A stretch of DNA of 64,000 nt from JADGRB01 sp963835825 (GCA_963835825.1 CAWIGZ010000001.1:1054001-1118000); one strand, 5' to 3'; counted from the stretch's first letter, positions 24,088-33,351 are shown. The notes: generated by a model not told the origin, from the sequence alone. Made by a program: numbers and translations.

Positions 24088-26064
24088 GTGGCGGCGAAGC
24101 GGACGGCCGAAGCGATGAGCCTCCTGCGGGCGGGGGACGTGCGGGGGCTTCTGTCGCGTTACGCCGATCTGGCGCTGGCGGGGCTGGTCGTGGCCATCGT
24201 CGGGATGATGATCGTCCCGCTGCCGACGCCGCTGCTCGACCTGCTCATTTCGGTCAACATCGCGGCGGCGGTGACGCTGCTGCTGGTGGCGATCTACGTC
24301 AGCGACGCCCTGAAGATCGCGACGTTCCCGACGCTGCTGTTGCTGACGACGTTGTTTCGCCTGGCCCTGGAGGTGTCGGCCACGCGCCTCATCTTGCTGC
24401 GCGCCGACGGCGGCGAGGTCATCCGCGCCTTCGGCAACTTCGTCGTCGCCGGCAATCTGGTCGTCGGCGCGGTGATCTTCCTGATCCTGACGATGATCCA
24501 GTTCCTGGTCGTCTCCAAGGGCTCGGAGCGCGTCGCCGAGGTGGCGGCCCGCTTCACGCTCGACGCCATGCCAGGCAAGCAGATGTCGATCGACGCCGAG
24601 CTGCGCGCCGGCCACATCGACCACAACGAGGCGCGGCGCCGCCGCGCGGCGCTGGCCCGCGAGTCGCAGCTGTTCGGGTCGATGGACGGCGCCATGAAGT
24701 TCGTCAAGGGGGACGCCATCGCCGGCATCGTCGTGCTGGCGGTCAACATCGTGGGCGGCCTGGTCATCGGCATCGTCCAGCGCGGGATGGACGCCGGGAC
24801 GGCCGCGCACACGTACACGGTGCTCACCATCGGCGAGGGGCTGGTGGCGCAGATCCCGGCGCTCATCATCTCGACGTCGGCGGGCATCATCGTCACGCGG
24901 GTGGCGTCGGAGGAGGAGGGGGGACACCTCGGGCGGGACATCGGCTTGCAGATCATCGCCCAGCCGAAGGCGCTGGCGATCGCCGCGGGGCTGCTGGCGC
25001 TGCTGGCGATCGTCCCGGGGCTGCCGACGGTGCCGTTCCTGACGCTGGCGGTGATCCTGGGCGCCGTGGCCTGGAAGCTGCTGCGCAGCCCGGCGCCGGT
25101 GGCCGAGACGCTCGCCGCGGCGGTGGGCGGGGCCTCCGCCGTTCGGGGCGGGGCGCCGCGCGGGTCGGCCCCCGACGAGGCCATGCTGTCGCCGCTCTTG
25201 ACCCCGATCGCGGTCGAGGTGTCGGCCGAGCTCGGCGCTTACCTCGACGGCTTCGCGACCGAGGTGGTGCCGCGCCTGCGCGAGCGGCTGTTCGCCGAGC
25301 TCGGCTTGCCGCTGCCGGCGGTGCGCCTGCGCGTGGGCGCCCGTGGCCTGGTCGGCGGCGGGTTCCTCATCCGCCTCAACGAGGTGCCGCTGGCGCGCGG
25401 CGAGCTCGCCCGCGACGTCTGGGGGGTGGCCGGCGCGCGCCTCGGCGACGAGGTCCTGGCGCTCTTGCACCGCTACGGTCACGAGCTGTTCGGGCTGGAG
25501 GAGGCGCAGGCGCTGCTCGACGCCCTCGAGCGGACCCACCCGGCCCTGGTCCGCGAGGTCGTCCCCAAGCTGGTCTCGCTGGTGCTCTTCACCGACATCG
25601 CGCGCCGCCTGGTCGAGGAGGGGATCTCGCTGCGCAACCTGCGCGACATCCTGGGCGCGCTGGCCGAGTGGGCCCCGCACGATCGCGATCCGGTGGCGCT
25701 CACCGAGCACGTGCGCGCCGCGCTCCGCCGCGTGATCACCCACCGCTACGCCGGCGACGGCGGCGCGCTGGCGGCCTATCTCCTCGATCCGATGATCGAG
25801 GACGCCATCCGCGACTCGGTCCAGAAGACCGCCACCGGCAGCTACCTGGCGCTCGAGCCGCAGCTCTCGCACGACATCGTCGCCGCCGTCGGGCGCGCCG
25901 TCGGTCCGGGCGCCACCGGCGGCGCCGTGTTGCTCACCGGCGCGGAGATCCGCCGCTACGTCCGCCGCCTGATCGAGACCGAGCATCCCAACCTGCCGGT
26001 CCTCTCGTTCCAGGAGCTGGCGCCCGAGGCGCAGATCCGCCCCATCGCGCGGATCAGCGTGTAA
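24088..26064 (+). CDS. sctV: Type III secretion export-gate protein SctV/FlhA family
   Basis: A 658-residue FHIPEP-family protein: about eight N-terminal membrane helices, the conserved loop SERVAEVAARFTLDAMPGKQ with MSIDAELRAG, MKFVKGDAIAGI, and a C-terminal cytosolic domain of about 290 residues that would form the nonameric export gate. The wording FLVVSKGSERVAEV is closer to non-flagellar SctV than to FlhA. No other secretion or flagellar gene is nearby, so it is either an orphan or part of a scattered system. Start is GTG. Confidence 0.85.
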   Translation: MAAKRTAEAMSLLRAGDVRGLLSRYADLALAGLVVAIVGMMIVPLPTPLLDLLISVNIAAAVTLLLVAIYVSDALKIATFPTLLLLTTLFRLALEVSATRLILLRADGGEVIRAFGNFVVAGNLVVGAVIFLILTMIQFLVVSKGSERVAEVAARFTLDAMPGKQMSIDAELRAGHIDHNEARRRRAALARESQLFGSMDGAMKFVKGDAIAGIVVLAVNIVGGLVIGIVQRGMDAGTAAHTYTVLTIGEGLVAQIPALIISTSAGIIVTRVASEEEGGHLGRDIGLQIIAQPKALAIAAGLLALLAIVPGLPTVPFLTLAVILGAVAWKLLRSPAPVAETLAAAVGGASAVRGGAPRGSAPDEAMLSPLLTPIAVEVSAELGAYLDGFATEVVPRLRERLFAELGLPLPAVRLRVGARGLVGGGFLIRLNEVPLARGELARDVWGVAGARLGDEVLALLHRYGHELFGLEEAQALLDALERTHPALVREVVPKLVSLVLFTDIARRLVEEGISLRNLRDILGALAEWAPHDRDPVALTEHVRAALRRVITHRYAGDGGALAAYLLDPMIEDAIRDSVQKTATGSYLALEPQLSHDIVAAVGRAVGPGATGGAVLLTGAEIRRYVRRLIETEHPNLPVLSFQELAPEAQIRPIARISV

Positions 26065-26149
26065 CGGACGCCGCGCCGTCATCGCGAAGCATTCCCGCGG
26101 CCGGCGCGGTCACGTTGACGGCGGCGGCCCAACGGGATATTGGGCCTTC

Positions 26150-26725
26150 ATGTCCTTGGACACGGCTTCGGGCAGCCCCCCTCCCGCTGAGGTCGATGGG
26201 CCGCCTCGACCCTCACGCTGCAACGCCCTGCTGCTCTCGTTCCTGGCGTTCGTGGGGATCGCGTTCGGGGTGTGGGTCGTCTCTGCCGGCAAGCGCTACC
26301 GCCAGGAGTATGCGCAAGGGCAGGGGACGGAAGGCTGGACCGTCGGCAGCACGCAATCCGTCGAGCTGACCCTGGTGCGGGAGGACAAGCGCAACCTGGC
26401 GTGTGCGTCCGAGCAGAGCATCGCCGGGCTGCACTGCGCCTACCGGGGCGACCGGAGCGCGGCCGGCACGGCGGGGCCGGACGACCCCCAGATCCTTCAG
26501 CCGTACAACACGGTGGGGAGCGAGCTTCTGCTGGGGGCCGGCCTGTGGGCCTCCGCCGATATGAAGAAGCCGCTTCCGGCGGCGCGGTTCACCGTGAGCT
26601 GCAACTATCACATCGAGGGCGTCGCGAAGTCGGCGTCGATTCGCTTCGATCCGGCGGCCCCCTTCACTCCGGCCGGAAAGAGCCTGACGGGGGGAACTCT
26701 CTCCGATTGCACGCTCTCCCGATGA
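26150..26725 (+). CDS. Single-pass membrane protein, unknown function
   Basis: A 191-residue protein with a Pro-rich N-terminal tail, one hydrophobic helix (LLLSFLAFVGIAFGVWVVSA, about residues 27-46) and a soluble domain with five cysteines after it, probably periplasmic. No family recognised. The stop overlaps the start of the next gene as ATGA, which ties it to the GT-C glycosyltransferase downstream. A weak TTGACG promoter-like site lies at 26115-26120. Confidence 0.68.
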   Translation: MSLDTASGSPPPAEVDGPPRPSRCNALLLSFLAFVGIAFGVWVVSAGKRYRQEYAQGQGTEGWTVGSTQSVELTLVREDKRNLACASEQSIAGLHCAYRGDRSAAGTAGPDDPQILQPYNTVGSELLLGAGLWASADMKKPLPAARFTVSCNYHIEGVAKSASIRFDPAAPFTPAGKSLTGGTLSDCTLSR

Positions 26726-28035
26726 GCTCCGACGTCTCGCCCGGCCGTCTCGGCCGCCTGGCCGCCTCGGGGTGGAAGGCGGTGGTCGCGCGGGCGCCCC
26801 GCATGTCCCATCCGGCAACCGGCGTCCTGCTCGTGCTCATGATCGTCGCCGGCGTGGTGCTGCGCATCCAGAACGTCGGCTACCCGTTTCACTATTCATT
26901 CGACGAGGACCAGTTCGTCGGCGCCGCGCACCAGTTCCTGATCGGCGTTCCCGACAAGGCTGAGTGCTGCCACCCGCCGCTCGCCAAGCTCCTGATCGGC
27001 GTGGGCATGCTGCTGCTCGGGAACAACCCGATGGGGTGGCGGTTCGCGCCCCTCTGCTTCGGGCTCCAGATCATCGTGCTCGTGTATCTGATCGCCAGCT
27101 CACTGTTCGAAGATCGGCGGGCAGGGTGGTTGGCGGCGGCATTCGTGGCGGTCGACGGGTTCTATCTCTCCTATTCGCGGCTGGCGTTCCCCGAGGGGAT
27201 GCTGACCTGCCTCAACCTGTGGTGCATCTTCGCCGCCGTCAGCGCCCGCGGGTGGGGGGGCGTGCTGGCCGCTGCCCTGCTGTGCGGCTTGGCGGCGTCG
27301 ATCAAGTGGGTTGGCCTGCTGGTCGGGCTGCCTGCCTGTTTCGCCATCTTGTTGCTGAGGCGTGCGCCCTGGTACACGATCGTCGCATTCGCGATCGTGC
27401 CCTTCGTTCACCTGGGGGTCTGGATGATCGGACTCGGGTTGATTGGGCATCCGAACGATCCGATGTCGGTTTGGGCCGCGATACGCGAACGCGCGAATCT
27501 CCACCTGGGGTTCACCCATCACATCAATCCGGCGGAGTCGGCCTGGTACACCTGGCCCTTCCTCTACCATCCCCTCATCATCAAGAGCTCGCAGGTGGGA
27601 ACCAAGGTCCGACTGGCGTCGGGCATCGGCAACCCGCTGCTCTGGATCGCCGCGCACGTCTGCTTCGTGGTGCTCATCGTGACGGGCACCGCCGCCGCGG
27701 TGAGCCGCCGCTGGCGTGAGCGTTGGAGACGTTGGTTCGATGTCCGCTTCACCAAGGCCTTCGCGATCCTGGCCGTCTGCTGGGTCTGCATGATGGCTCT
27801 CTGGATCAGTGGGCGCATCGTGACCTACTGGTATCACTACCTGACGTCCTGGGGCTTTACGTTGCTCCTGCTGGCGGGCGTGACGGCGCGCCTGGAACGC
27901 CGCCACGCCAAACCGGTGCTGATGTTCATCGCGCTGGTGCTGGTGGTCTTCGTCTACTTCGCGCCGGTGTGGGCCGAGATCCCGATCTCGCTGGCGGCCG
28001 CGCACCGTCGACTGATCTTCCCGCTCTGGCAGTAG
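26722..28035 (+). CDS. Membrane GT-C glycosyltransferase (PMT/GT39 family)
   Basis: A 437-residue polytopic protein of the protein-mannosyltransferase-like group. The first loop has YSFDEDQFVGAAHQFL and then CCHPPLAKLLIGVGMLL, the acidic pair and His-Pro-Pro-Leu motif typical of PMT enzymes that use polyprenyl-phosphate sugars. About nine to ten membrane segments follow. The open frame extends further upstream, but the ATG overlapping the previous stop (ATGA) begins just before the first conserved part. The preceding small membrane protein may be a partner. Confidence 0.82.
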   Translation: MSSDVSPGRLGRLAASGWKAVVARAPRMSHPATGVLLVLMIVAGVVLRIQNVGYPFHYSFDEDQFVGAAHQFLIGVPDKAECCHPPLAKLLIGVGMLLLGNNPMGWRFAPLCFGLQIIVLVYLIASSLFEDRRAGWLAAAFVAVDGFYLSYSRLAFPEGMLTCLNLWCIFAAVSARGWGGVLAAALLCGLAASIKWVGLLVGLPACFAILLLRRAPWYTIVAFAIVPFVHLGVWMIGLGLIGHPNDPMSVWAAIRERANLHLGFTHHINPAESAWYTWPFLYHPLIIKSSQVGTKVRLASGIGNPLLWIAAHVCFVVLIVTGTAAAVSRRWRERWRRWFDVRFTKAFAILAVCWVCMMALWISGRIVTYWYHYLTSWGFTLLLLAGVTARLERRHAKPVLMFIALVLVVFVYFAPVWAEIPISLAAAHRRLIFPLWQ

Positions 28036-28141
28036 ATTCGGCACGCGCGGGGAGGCAACGCGACCCCGGAGGACCTGGTCCCTGACGCGATTGTGACGAT
28101 CTCGTGGCGGACTTGCGCCGACCGGGGTGCAAGCTTTCTGG

Positions 28142-29212
28142 ATGTCGTCGGCTGCAGCTCATCCACTGTCCGAATCGCTCGATTGTCAGGCCCTCAAGGA
28201 TCTCCACGCTCGCCTCGATGAGCGCGGGCTCTTCGAACCCTCGCGCTTCTGGACCCGCAAGCTCTTGCTCTGGGTTCCCACGTTCTTCCTTTCGTACCTC
28301 GGCCTTTTGCTGCTGCCGTTCGGCGTGATCTGGGCGCTGCTGGCCATCGTCGCCTCGGTGGGCCTGCTGACGATGGGATACGTGGGCCACGACGCCGGGC
28401 ATTTCGCGCTGTCGAGGTCCCGGCGGGTGAACAACTTTTGGGGCCAGTTCGGGATGACGTTCCTTTGCGGGATGAGCTTCGGGTTCTGGCGGTCGCGGCA
28501 CAACACCCACCACGTCCATTGCCAGGAGGTCGGCGGCGATCCCGACATGCACTTCGGCGTGCTGTTCTCCGTCTATCCCGACTCGGACAACTGGCACACG
28601 GGGCTGGGGCGCTTCTTCCTGCGGATCCAGAAGTGGGCGTTCTGGCCGCTCTCGGCCTTCTACTGGGTGACGCTCCGCTACGACGCGATTCGCGATCTGT
28701 TCCAGCGACCGAAGGAGACGAAGATCGATCGCTTCTTGATGCCGCTGCACTGGATCGTGCTGCTGGTCGTTCCGGGATTGGTGTTCGGCTGGCCGACCGC
28801 GCTCTTCGCCTACGTCACCGTCTCCTGCCTCTCGTCCTTGATGACGGCGTCGGTCTTCATTCCGAACCACATGGGAATGCGTCGGCTCGACGAGGGCCAC
28901 GAGATCGGCTACCTCGAGCAGCAGGTCACCACCAGCCGGAACATCGCCAACCCGGCGCTGCTCGACTTCTATTACGGCGGGCTCAACTCCCAGATCGAGC
29001 ACCACCTCTTCCCGCGGGTGGCGCACAACCGTTATCGCCAGATGCGCCCCCTGGTCCGCGAGTTTTGCGCGGAGCGCGGCATCGCCTATCGCGAGGACAC
29101 GCTCTACGGTGCGCTCGCCTCGGTCGGCAACCACCTCGGCGACATGACGGCGGCCTACCTCAAAGAGGCGCGGGCGGCTGCAGCTTCGCCAGGAGCTCTG
29201 GCATTGAAATGA
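28142..29212 (+). CDS. Membrane fatty-acid desaturase (front-end/linoleoyl type)
   Basis: An integral-membrane di-iron desaturase of 356 residues. The three His boxes are GHDAGH, HNTHH and QIEHH, the last with Gln in place of the first His, which marks the front-end (delta-5/6-like) and related acyl-lipid desaturases. It has no fused cytochrome b5 domain. It likely introduces double bonds into polyunsaturated or membrane fatty acids. The ATG is preferred to an in-frame GTG five codons upstream. Its last 53 bases overlap the 3' end of the convergent GH130 gene. Confidence 0.88.
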   Translation: MSSAAAHPLSESLDCQALKDLHARLDERGLFEPSRFWTRKLLLWVPTFFLSYLGLLLLPFGVIWALLAIVASVGLLTMGYVGHDAGHFALSRSRRVNNFWGQFGMTFLCGMSFGFWRSRHNTHHVHCQEVGGDPDMHFGVLFSVYPDSDNWHTGLGRFFLRIQKWAFWPLSAFYWVTLRYDAIRDLFQRPKETKIDRFLMPLHWIVLLVVPGLVFGWPTALFAYVTVSCLSSLMTASVFIPNHMGMRRLDEGHEIGYLEQQVTTSRNIANPALLDFYYGGLNSQIEHHLFPRVAHNRYRQMRPLVREFCAERGIAYREDTLYGALASVGNHLGDMTAAYLKEARAAAASPGALALK

Positions 29213-30647
29213 CGGCCACACCGACGGCGGCGTCCGAGAGCCCGTAGGGGAGCACCAGGTTGCGCCCGTGCAGCAGCGCGCCGCACGAGTAGACGACGTT
29301 GGGGACGTACCCTTCCCGCTCCGACGCCTCGGGCGCCAGCAGCGGCTCCCGCAGCTCCCCCAGCACGCGCCGGGGATCGTCGAGATCCAGCAGCAGCGCG
29401 CCGATCGCGTACCGCCGCATCGGCCCCACGCCGTGGGTGATCACCAGCCAGCCGGCCTCCGTCTCGATGGGCGAGCCGCAGTTGCCGATCTGCAGCAGCT
29501 CCCAGGGGTGGCGCGGCCGATGAAGCTCGGTGACGTCGGCCCAGTGCCCGACCCGGGTCGAGGTGGCCAGGTGGAGGTTCTCGCGATCGCGGCGCGACAG
29601 CATCACATAGTTTCCTCCGACCTTCCGCGGGAAGAGCGCCATCCCCTTGTTCTGCGCGGCGACCCCGTTGAGGGTGGCGATGCGGAAGGTGAGGAAGTCG
29701 TCGGTCTGAATGAGCTGCGGAACGATCTCGTAGCCGTCGAAGGCGGTGTAGGTCGCGTAATAGGTGCGGCGGCCATCGTCTTCGGTGAAGAGGACGAAGC
29801 GGGCGTCCTCCATCCCGTGGGTCTCGTGGGGGCCGGCGGGGAAGATCACCCGCTCCGACAGCACCGAGTCGGTCGGGAAGGTGGTCACGTAGCTCGACGA
29901 GGCGAGCACTCGGATGATCTTGGCGGTCTCGTAGCTGATGGCGTGCGGCGGCCCGTGGCGGTCGAGCCCGGCGAGCGCCTGCTCGAGCTCGGCGGCGGTG
30001 AACGGCTCGGGCAGCGGATCGATCACCCCCCAGGCGAGGTCGTTGCCCGCGCCGAGCTCGGCCAGCTTGGCGCGAAACTGGGCCTTGTCGTAGCTGGCGG
30101 GCGGCGCGCGCGTGCCGGTGACCAGCTGAGGGCCGAGCGGATCGAAGGTCAGGTCGCCGGCGGCGTCGATGACACCGGAGCGAAATTCGATCGACGAGAT
30201 GTGACCTTCGCCGACGGCCCGCAGGCTCATCACGAATCGCAGCTCGCCGGGCCGCGCGCCCGTCTGATCGGGAGCCGGCACCAGGGACGGGTTGAAGAGA
30301 GCCGCGCCCTCGACGGAGTACTCGTTGGTGAAGTAGGCGCCGATGAGGAGCCGGCGCGCCCGCGAGAGCGCGACGCCCCCGACCCGATGGGCGACCAGAC
30401 TGAAATGCCGTTCGAGGAGCTCTTCGAACCGGCGGTGCCGGGCGCCGAAGCGGACCATCGTATCCTGCAGGATCGCCAACACCTCGTCCTCGGGCACAGC
30501 CAGAATCCGTGCCATCAAGAGGTCGGCGCGGTGGTTGGAGTCCGCGGAGATCTCCTCGCCCGGCAGGTAGGGCTTGGCGATGACCCGGGCCGGGTCGTGC
30601 AGCAATCGGTGGGGGGTGCGTCGGACCATGGGGTTCGGTTTCTCCAT
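29160..30647 (-). CDS. GH130-family glycosidase/phosphorylase
   Basis: A 495-residue cytoplasmic five-bladed-propeller enzyme of the GH130 group (beta-mannoside phosphorylases and beta-1,2-mannosidases). Visible marks are HGMEDARFVLF, the catalytic-Asp region seen in this family, YATYTAFDGYEI, and IGNCGSPIETEAGWLVITHG. The first 100 residues form a helical extension. The start ATG overlaps the stop of the upstream GT4 fusion gene by one base (TGATG), so the two act together; a mannose-containing glycan is the most likely substrate. Whether it is a phosphorylase or a hydrolase cannot be decided here. Confidence 0.85.
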   Translation of the reverse strand: MEKPNPMVRRTPHRLLHDPARVIAKPYLPGEEISADSNHRADLLMARILAVPEDEVLAILQDTMVRFGARHRRFEELLERHFSLVAHRVGGVALSRARRLLIGAYFTNEYSVEGAALFNPSLVPAPDQTGARPGELRFVMSLRAVGEGHISSIEFRSGVIDAAGDLTFDPLGPQLVTGTRAPPASYDKAQFRAKLAELGAGNDLAWGVIDPLPEPFTAAELEQALAGLDRHGPPHAISYETAKIIRVLASSSYVTTFPTDSVLSERVIFPAGPHETHGMEDARFVLFTEDDGRRTYYATYTAFDGYEIVPQLIQTDDFLTFRIATLNGVAAQNKGMALFPRKVGGNYVMLSRRDRENLHLATSTRVGHWADVTELHRPRHPWELLQIGNCGSPIETEAGWLVITHGVGPMRRYAIGALLLDLDDPRRVLGELREPLLAPEASEREGYVPNVVYSCGALLHGRNLVLPYGLSDAAVGVAVISMPELLAKLQPPAPL

Positions 30648-32899
30648 CACGAGACGGCGGGGGCTTCGTCGCCGTACTCCAGGCCTTCGCCCGCCAGCTC
30701 CAGCATCTCGATCAGCGCCAGCAGGAAGGAGACGGTGCTCTCCGCCCCCTGGTTCAAGTTGGCCGCGTTCCGTCCGAGGCCGTCGCGACAACCGGCGGTG
30801 GCCGAGTCGTAGAGCGAGACGCCCAGCCGATTGGACCCCAGGAACCAGGCGAACGATTCGCGCATCCTGCCGAGGTAGCGGCGATCCCCGGTCGCCAGGT
30901 ACGCGCCGCGGAAGGCCAGCACGAACGCCGCGGCGTCGGTCGGCTGCTCGTCGGAATCGGCGCCGCTCTTTTGGCGCGTGTGCCAGCCGGCGTTGCCGAC
31001 CAGCGCCAGCCGGTCCTCCCGAAAGCAGACCGTCTCGAGGAAGGCGAGCGCCTCGGTGGCGATTTTCAGGCTCGCCGGCGCCTTGGTCAGGCGGTAGGCG
31101 CGCAGCAGCGCCAGCGGCACCAGCGCGTTGTCATAAGTCAGCGCCGGTTCGAACCAACGCCAGTCCGCGTCGGCTTCGTCGTTGAACCGGCGGCAAAGTC
31201 GCTCCGCCAGCGCGGCGAGCCGGTCGGCCACCGGGCCCACCTCGGGGTGCGCCGTCAGGAAGGCCGTCATTCCCAGCATCGTCAAGGCGGTCCCGCGCGG
31301 CCCCAGCTCTTCGGCGGTCACCAGGCCCCGCTCGAACATCTGCCGCGCCAGCATCCGCTGCCCTTGATCGCGCGCCAGGTGGGTCGCCACCCCCAGCGCC
31401 CAGAGCGTGCGTCCGGTGCAGTCCTCCGACACGGGCTCGCCGAGGTAGGCGCGGCCGTAGCTGAGCAGATTGCGGAACCGCCCGTCCGCCGTCTGCGCCG
31501 CGTGAAGGAACGCCAGGTAGGTTGAGACCAGACGCTTGGTTTCGGGCGAGCCGATCAGCCGATCGGCGTGCAGGGCGACGATCAGGGCCCGCGCGTTGTC
31601 GTCGGCGCAGTAGCCGCTGTCGCGCGACGGCACGCTGAAGGTGGCGTGCTGAATGATTCCGGTGTCGTCGGTCATCCGCACCAGGTGATCGAGGCGCAGC
31701 TCCGGGAGGCTGCTGGCCCGAGGCGGCGCCGCGCGCCGGACACGCCCGGGCCTGGGCCCGACCAGGGTCGCGCCGAGCTTCAGGTACTGGGCGCCGACCC
31801 GCGGCCAGGTGAAGGCGCGGGTGAACTCGTAGGCCCGGCTTCGGACCCGGGCCAGCTCTTCGGGGCCGTTCAGGATCGAGGTGATACGATCGGCCAGGGC
31901 GGCGCTGTCGCCGAAGGGGAACAGGGCGCCGCGCCCGTCGGCCAGCAGCTCCTGGGCATGCCAGTAGGGCGTCGAGACCACCGCCGCGCCGGCGCCCATC
32001 GCGTAGGAGAGGGCGCCGCTCGTCACCTGGGCCTGGCTGAGATAGGGGCTGACGAAGAGATCGGTCGCCTGCAGGTACGTGCAGAGCTCCTCCGTCGTGA
32101 CGTACTGGTCGCGGAAGACCACGTGATCGCGCACGCCGAGCCGCTCCGCCTCGCGCTCGAGGGTGGTGCGGTAGGCCTCGCCGTTCTCGCGCAGGATGGC
32201 GGGGTGGGTGGCGCCCACGACGAAGTAGGTCAGATCGGGACAGGCGGCGATGGCCGCCGGCAGCGCGCGGATCACCGTCTCGATCCCTTTGTTCGGCCCG
32301 AGTAGACCGAAGGTCAGCATCATGCGGCGGCCGGCCACGCCGAAGCGGGCCTTCAGCTTCTCCTGATCGACCGGCGCCATGTCCGGGATGCCGTGCGGGA
32401 TCATGTGGACGCGCGCGCCGCCCAGGTCGTAGCGGCGGGCCAGAAGATCGACGGCCACCTGGCTCATCACCACCAGGTTCGCCACCTTGGCCATCTTCTG
32501 CACGATGGTCCGCTGCGACTCCGACGGTCTGTCGAGGACCGTGTGCAAGGTGACGACCGCGGGGACCCGCAGGGCGTCGATGAAGTCGAGGATGTAGGCG
32601 CCGTCGTCGCCTCCGAAGATGCCGTACTCGTGCTGGACGGAGACCCAGCGCACGTCCTTGTAGTTGACCAGCTCGGCGGCCCGGGCGTAGTCGCCCTTGG
32701 TCCCCTGGCGAACCTCGTACTCGACCTCGCGGGGGTACTCGTACTCGCCCCCCGCGTCGGTGACCGCCACCGCCAGGGGGGCCGTGCGCGGATCGGCCGC
32801 CTTCACGCCGGCGGCCAGATCGCGGGTGAAGGTCGCGATCCCGCAGCGCCGGGGCGGATACGTCCCGACGAAGCCGATCCGGAGATCCGAATCGTTCAC
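30647..32899 (-). CDS. GT4 glycosyltransferase fused to a C-terminal alpha/alpha-barrel glycosidase-like domain
   Basis: A 750-residue two-domain protein. Residues 1 to about 385 are a GT-B glycosyltransferase of family 4: RIGFVGTYPPRRCGIATF, MIPHGIPDM, LLGPNKGIETVI, and VTSGALSYAMGAGAAVVSTP. After a short basic linker, residues about 405-750 are mostly helical with DSGYCADDNARALI and RNLLSYGRAYLGEPVSEDCT, resembling an alpha/alpha-toroid glycosidase or epimerase fold. The start GTG lies two bases after the zinc-ribbon gene stop. With the adjacent GH130 it suggests making or remodelling of a mannan-like or storage glycan. Confidence 0.83.
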   Translation of the reverse strand: MNDSDLRIGFVGTYPPRRCGIATFTRDLAAGVKAADPRTAPLAVAVTDAGGEYEYPREVEYEVRQGTKGDYARAAELVNYKDVRWVSVQHEYGIFGGDDGAYILDFIDALRVPAVVTLHTVLDRPSESQRTIVQKMAKVANLVVMSQVAVDLLARRYDLGGARVHMIPHGIPDMAPVDQEKLKARFGVAGRRMMLTFGLLGPNKGIETVIRALPAAIAACPDLTYFVVGATHPAILRENGEAYRTTLEREAERLGVRDHVVFRDQYVTTEELCTYLQATDLFVSPYLSQAQVTSGALSYAMGAGAAVVSTPYWHAQELLADGRGALFPFGDSAALADRITSILNGPEELARVRSRAYEFTRAFTWPRVGAQYLKLGATLVGPRPGRVRRAAPPRASSLPELRLDHLVRMTDDTGIIQHATFSVPSRDSGYCADDNARALIVALHADRLIGSPETKRLVSTYLAFLHAAQTADGRFRNLLSYGRAYLGEPVSEDCTGRTLWALGVATHLARDQGQRMLARQMFERGLVTAEELGPRGTALTMLGMTAFLTAHPEVGPVADRLAALAERLCRRFNDEADADWRWFEPALTYDNALVPLALLRAYRLTKAPASLKIATEALAFLETVCFREDRLALVGNAGWHTRQKSGADSDEQPTDAAAFVLAFRGAYLATGDRRYLGRMRESFAWFLGSNRLGVSLYDSATAGCRDGLGRNAANLNQGAESTVSFLLALIEMLELAGEGLEYGDEAPAVS

Positions 32900-32901
32900 G
32901 G

Positions 32902-33108
32902 TTATTCGGACGGGACCAGCTTGCGCCGGCAGGACGGGCAAGTGGTCGCGGTCGGCGTGACCACCTGTCGACAGAACGAACAGCGAACCTGCGCGGGCGC
33001 CACGGCGACCTCGCGGGGCTGGGAGATCCCCACCAGAATACGCGCACCCTCCATCACCGCATCGATCTGTTGCTTGATGGCGGCGCGGAGGTCGTCGAGG
33101 CGCTTCAT
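32902..33108 (-). CDS. Small zinc-ribbon protein
   Basis: A 68-residue protein. The N-terminal half is helical (MKRLDDLRAAIKQQIDAVM) and the C-terminal half carries a CxxC pair twice: RCSFCRQVV and TTCPSCRRKL, a zinc ribbon. Function unknown; such proteins often bind nucleic acid or a protein partner. It lies two bases upstream of the GT4 fusion gene on the same strand and is probably translated with it. Confidence 0.75.
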   Translation of the reverse strand: MKRLDDLRAAIKQQIDAVMEGARILVGISQPREVAVAPAQVRCSFCRQVVTPTATTCPSCRRKLVPSE

Positions 33109-33122
33109 GGGCGTGCGGCGGA

Positions 33123-33293
33123 CTACGCGCCGATGGAAACGGTGGTGTCCGGTTTCTCGTCGCTGACCGGCGGTGATGCCTTCACCTCATCGCCCGCTGG
33201 GCTGGGCGCGTCGGCGCTGGCCCGGGTGGGCTTCGGTCCATAGTGGTTGAGATCCTTGATTCCTTGTTTGGTCAGTTTCGGCTTGGTGTCCAT
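33123..33293 (-). CDS. Small hydrophilic protein, unknown function
   Basis: A 56-residue protein starting MDTKPKLTKQGIKDLNHYGP and ending in a Pro/Ser/Asp-rich acidic tail. The GGAGAG site sits at proper distance before the ATG. The opening KLTKQGIKDLN looks like a short conserved motif, but I cannot name a family. It is the first gene of the zinc-ribbon, GT4 and GH130 group and is divergent from the LysR gene. Confidence 0.6.
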   Translation of the reverse strand: MDTKPKLTKQGIKDLNHYGPKPTRASADAPSPAGDEVKASPPVSDEKPDTTVSIGA

Positions 33294-33351
33294 GTCTCTC
33301 CACGATGGACCGGGAACCAGAAGTAGGCCAGACCGAAGTTTCAGCGCCTGG

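Noticed and set aside
24082..26082. 666-codon minus-strand open frame
   Set aside because: Exact antisense of the SctV gene, Asp/Arg/His/Gln-rich, no recognisable motif.
26115..26143. TTGACG-N17-TATTGG promoter for the small membrane protein
   Set aside because: Only partial matches, close to chance level in this GC-rich sequence.
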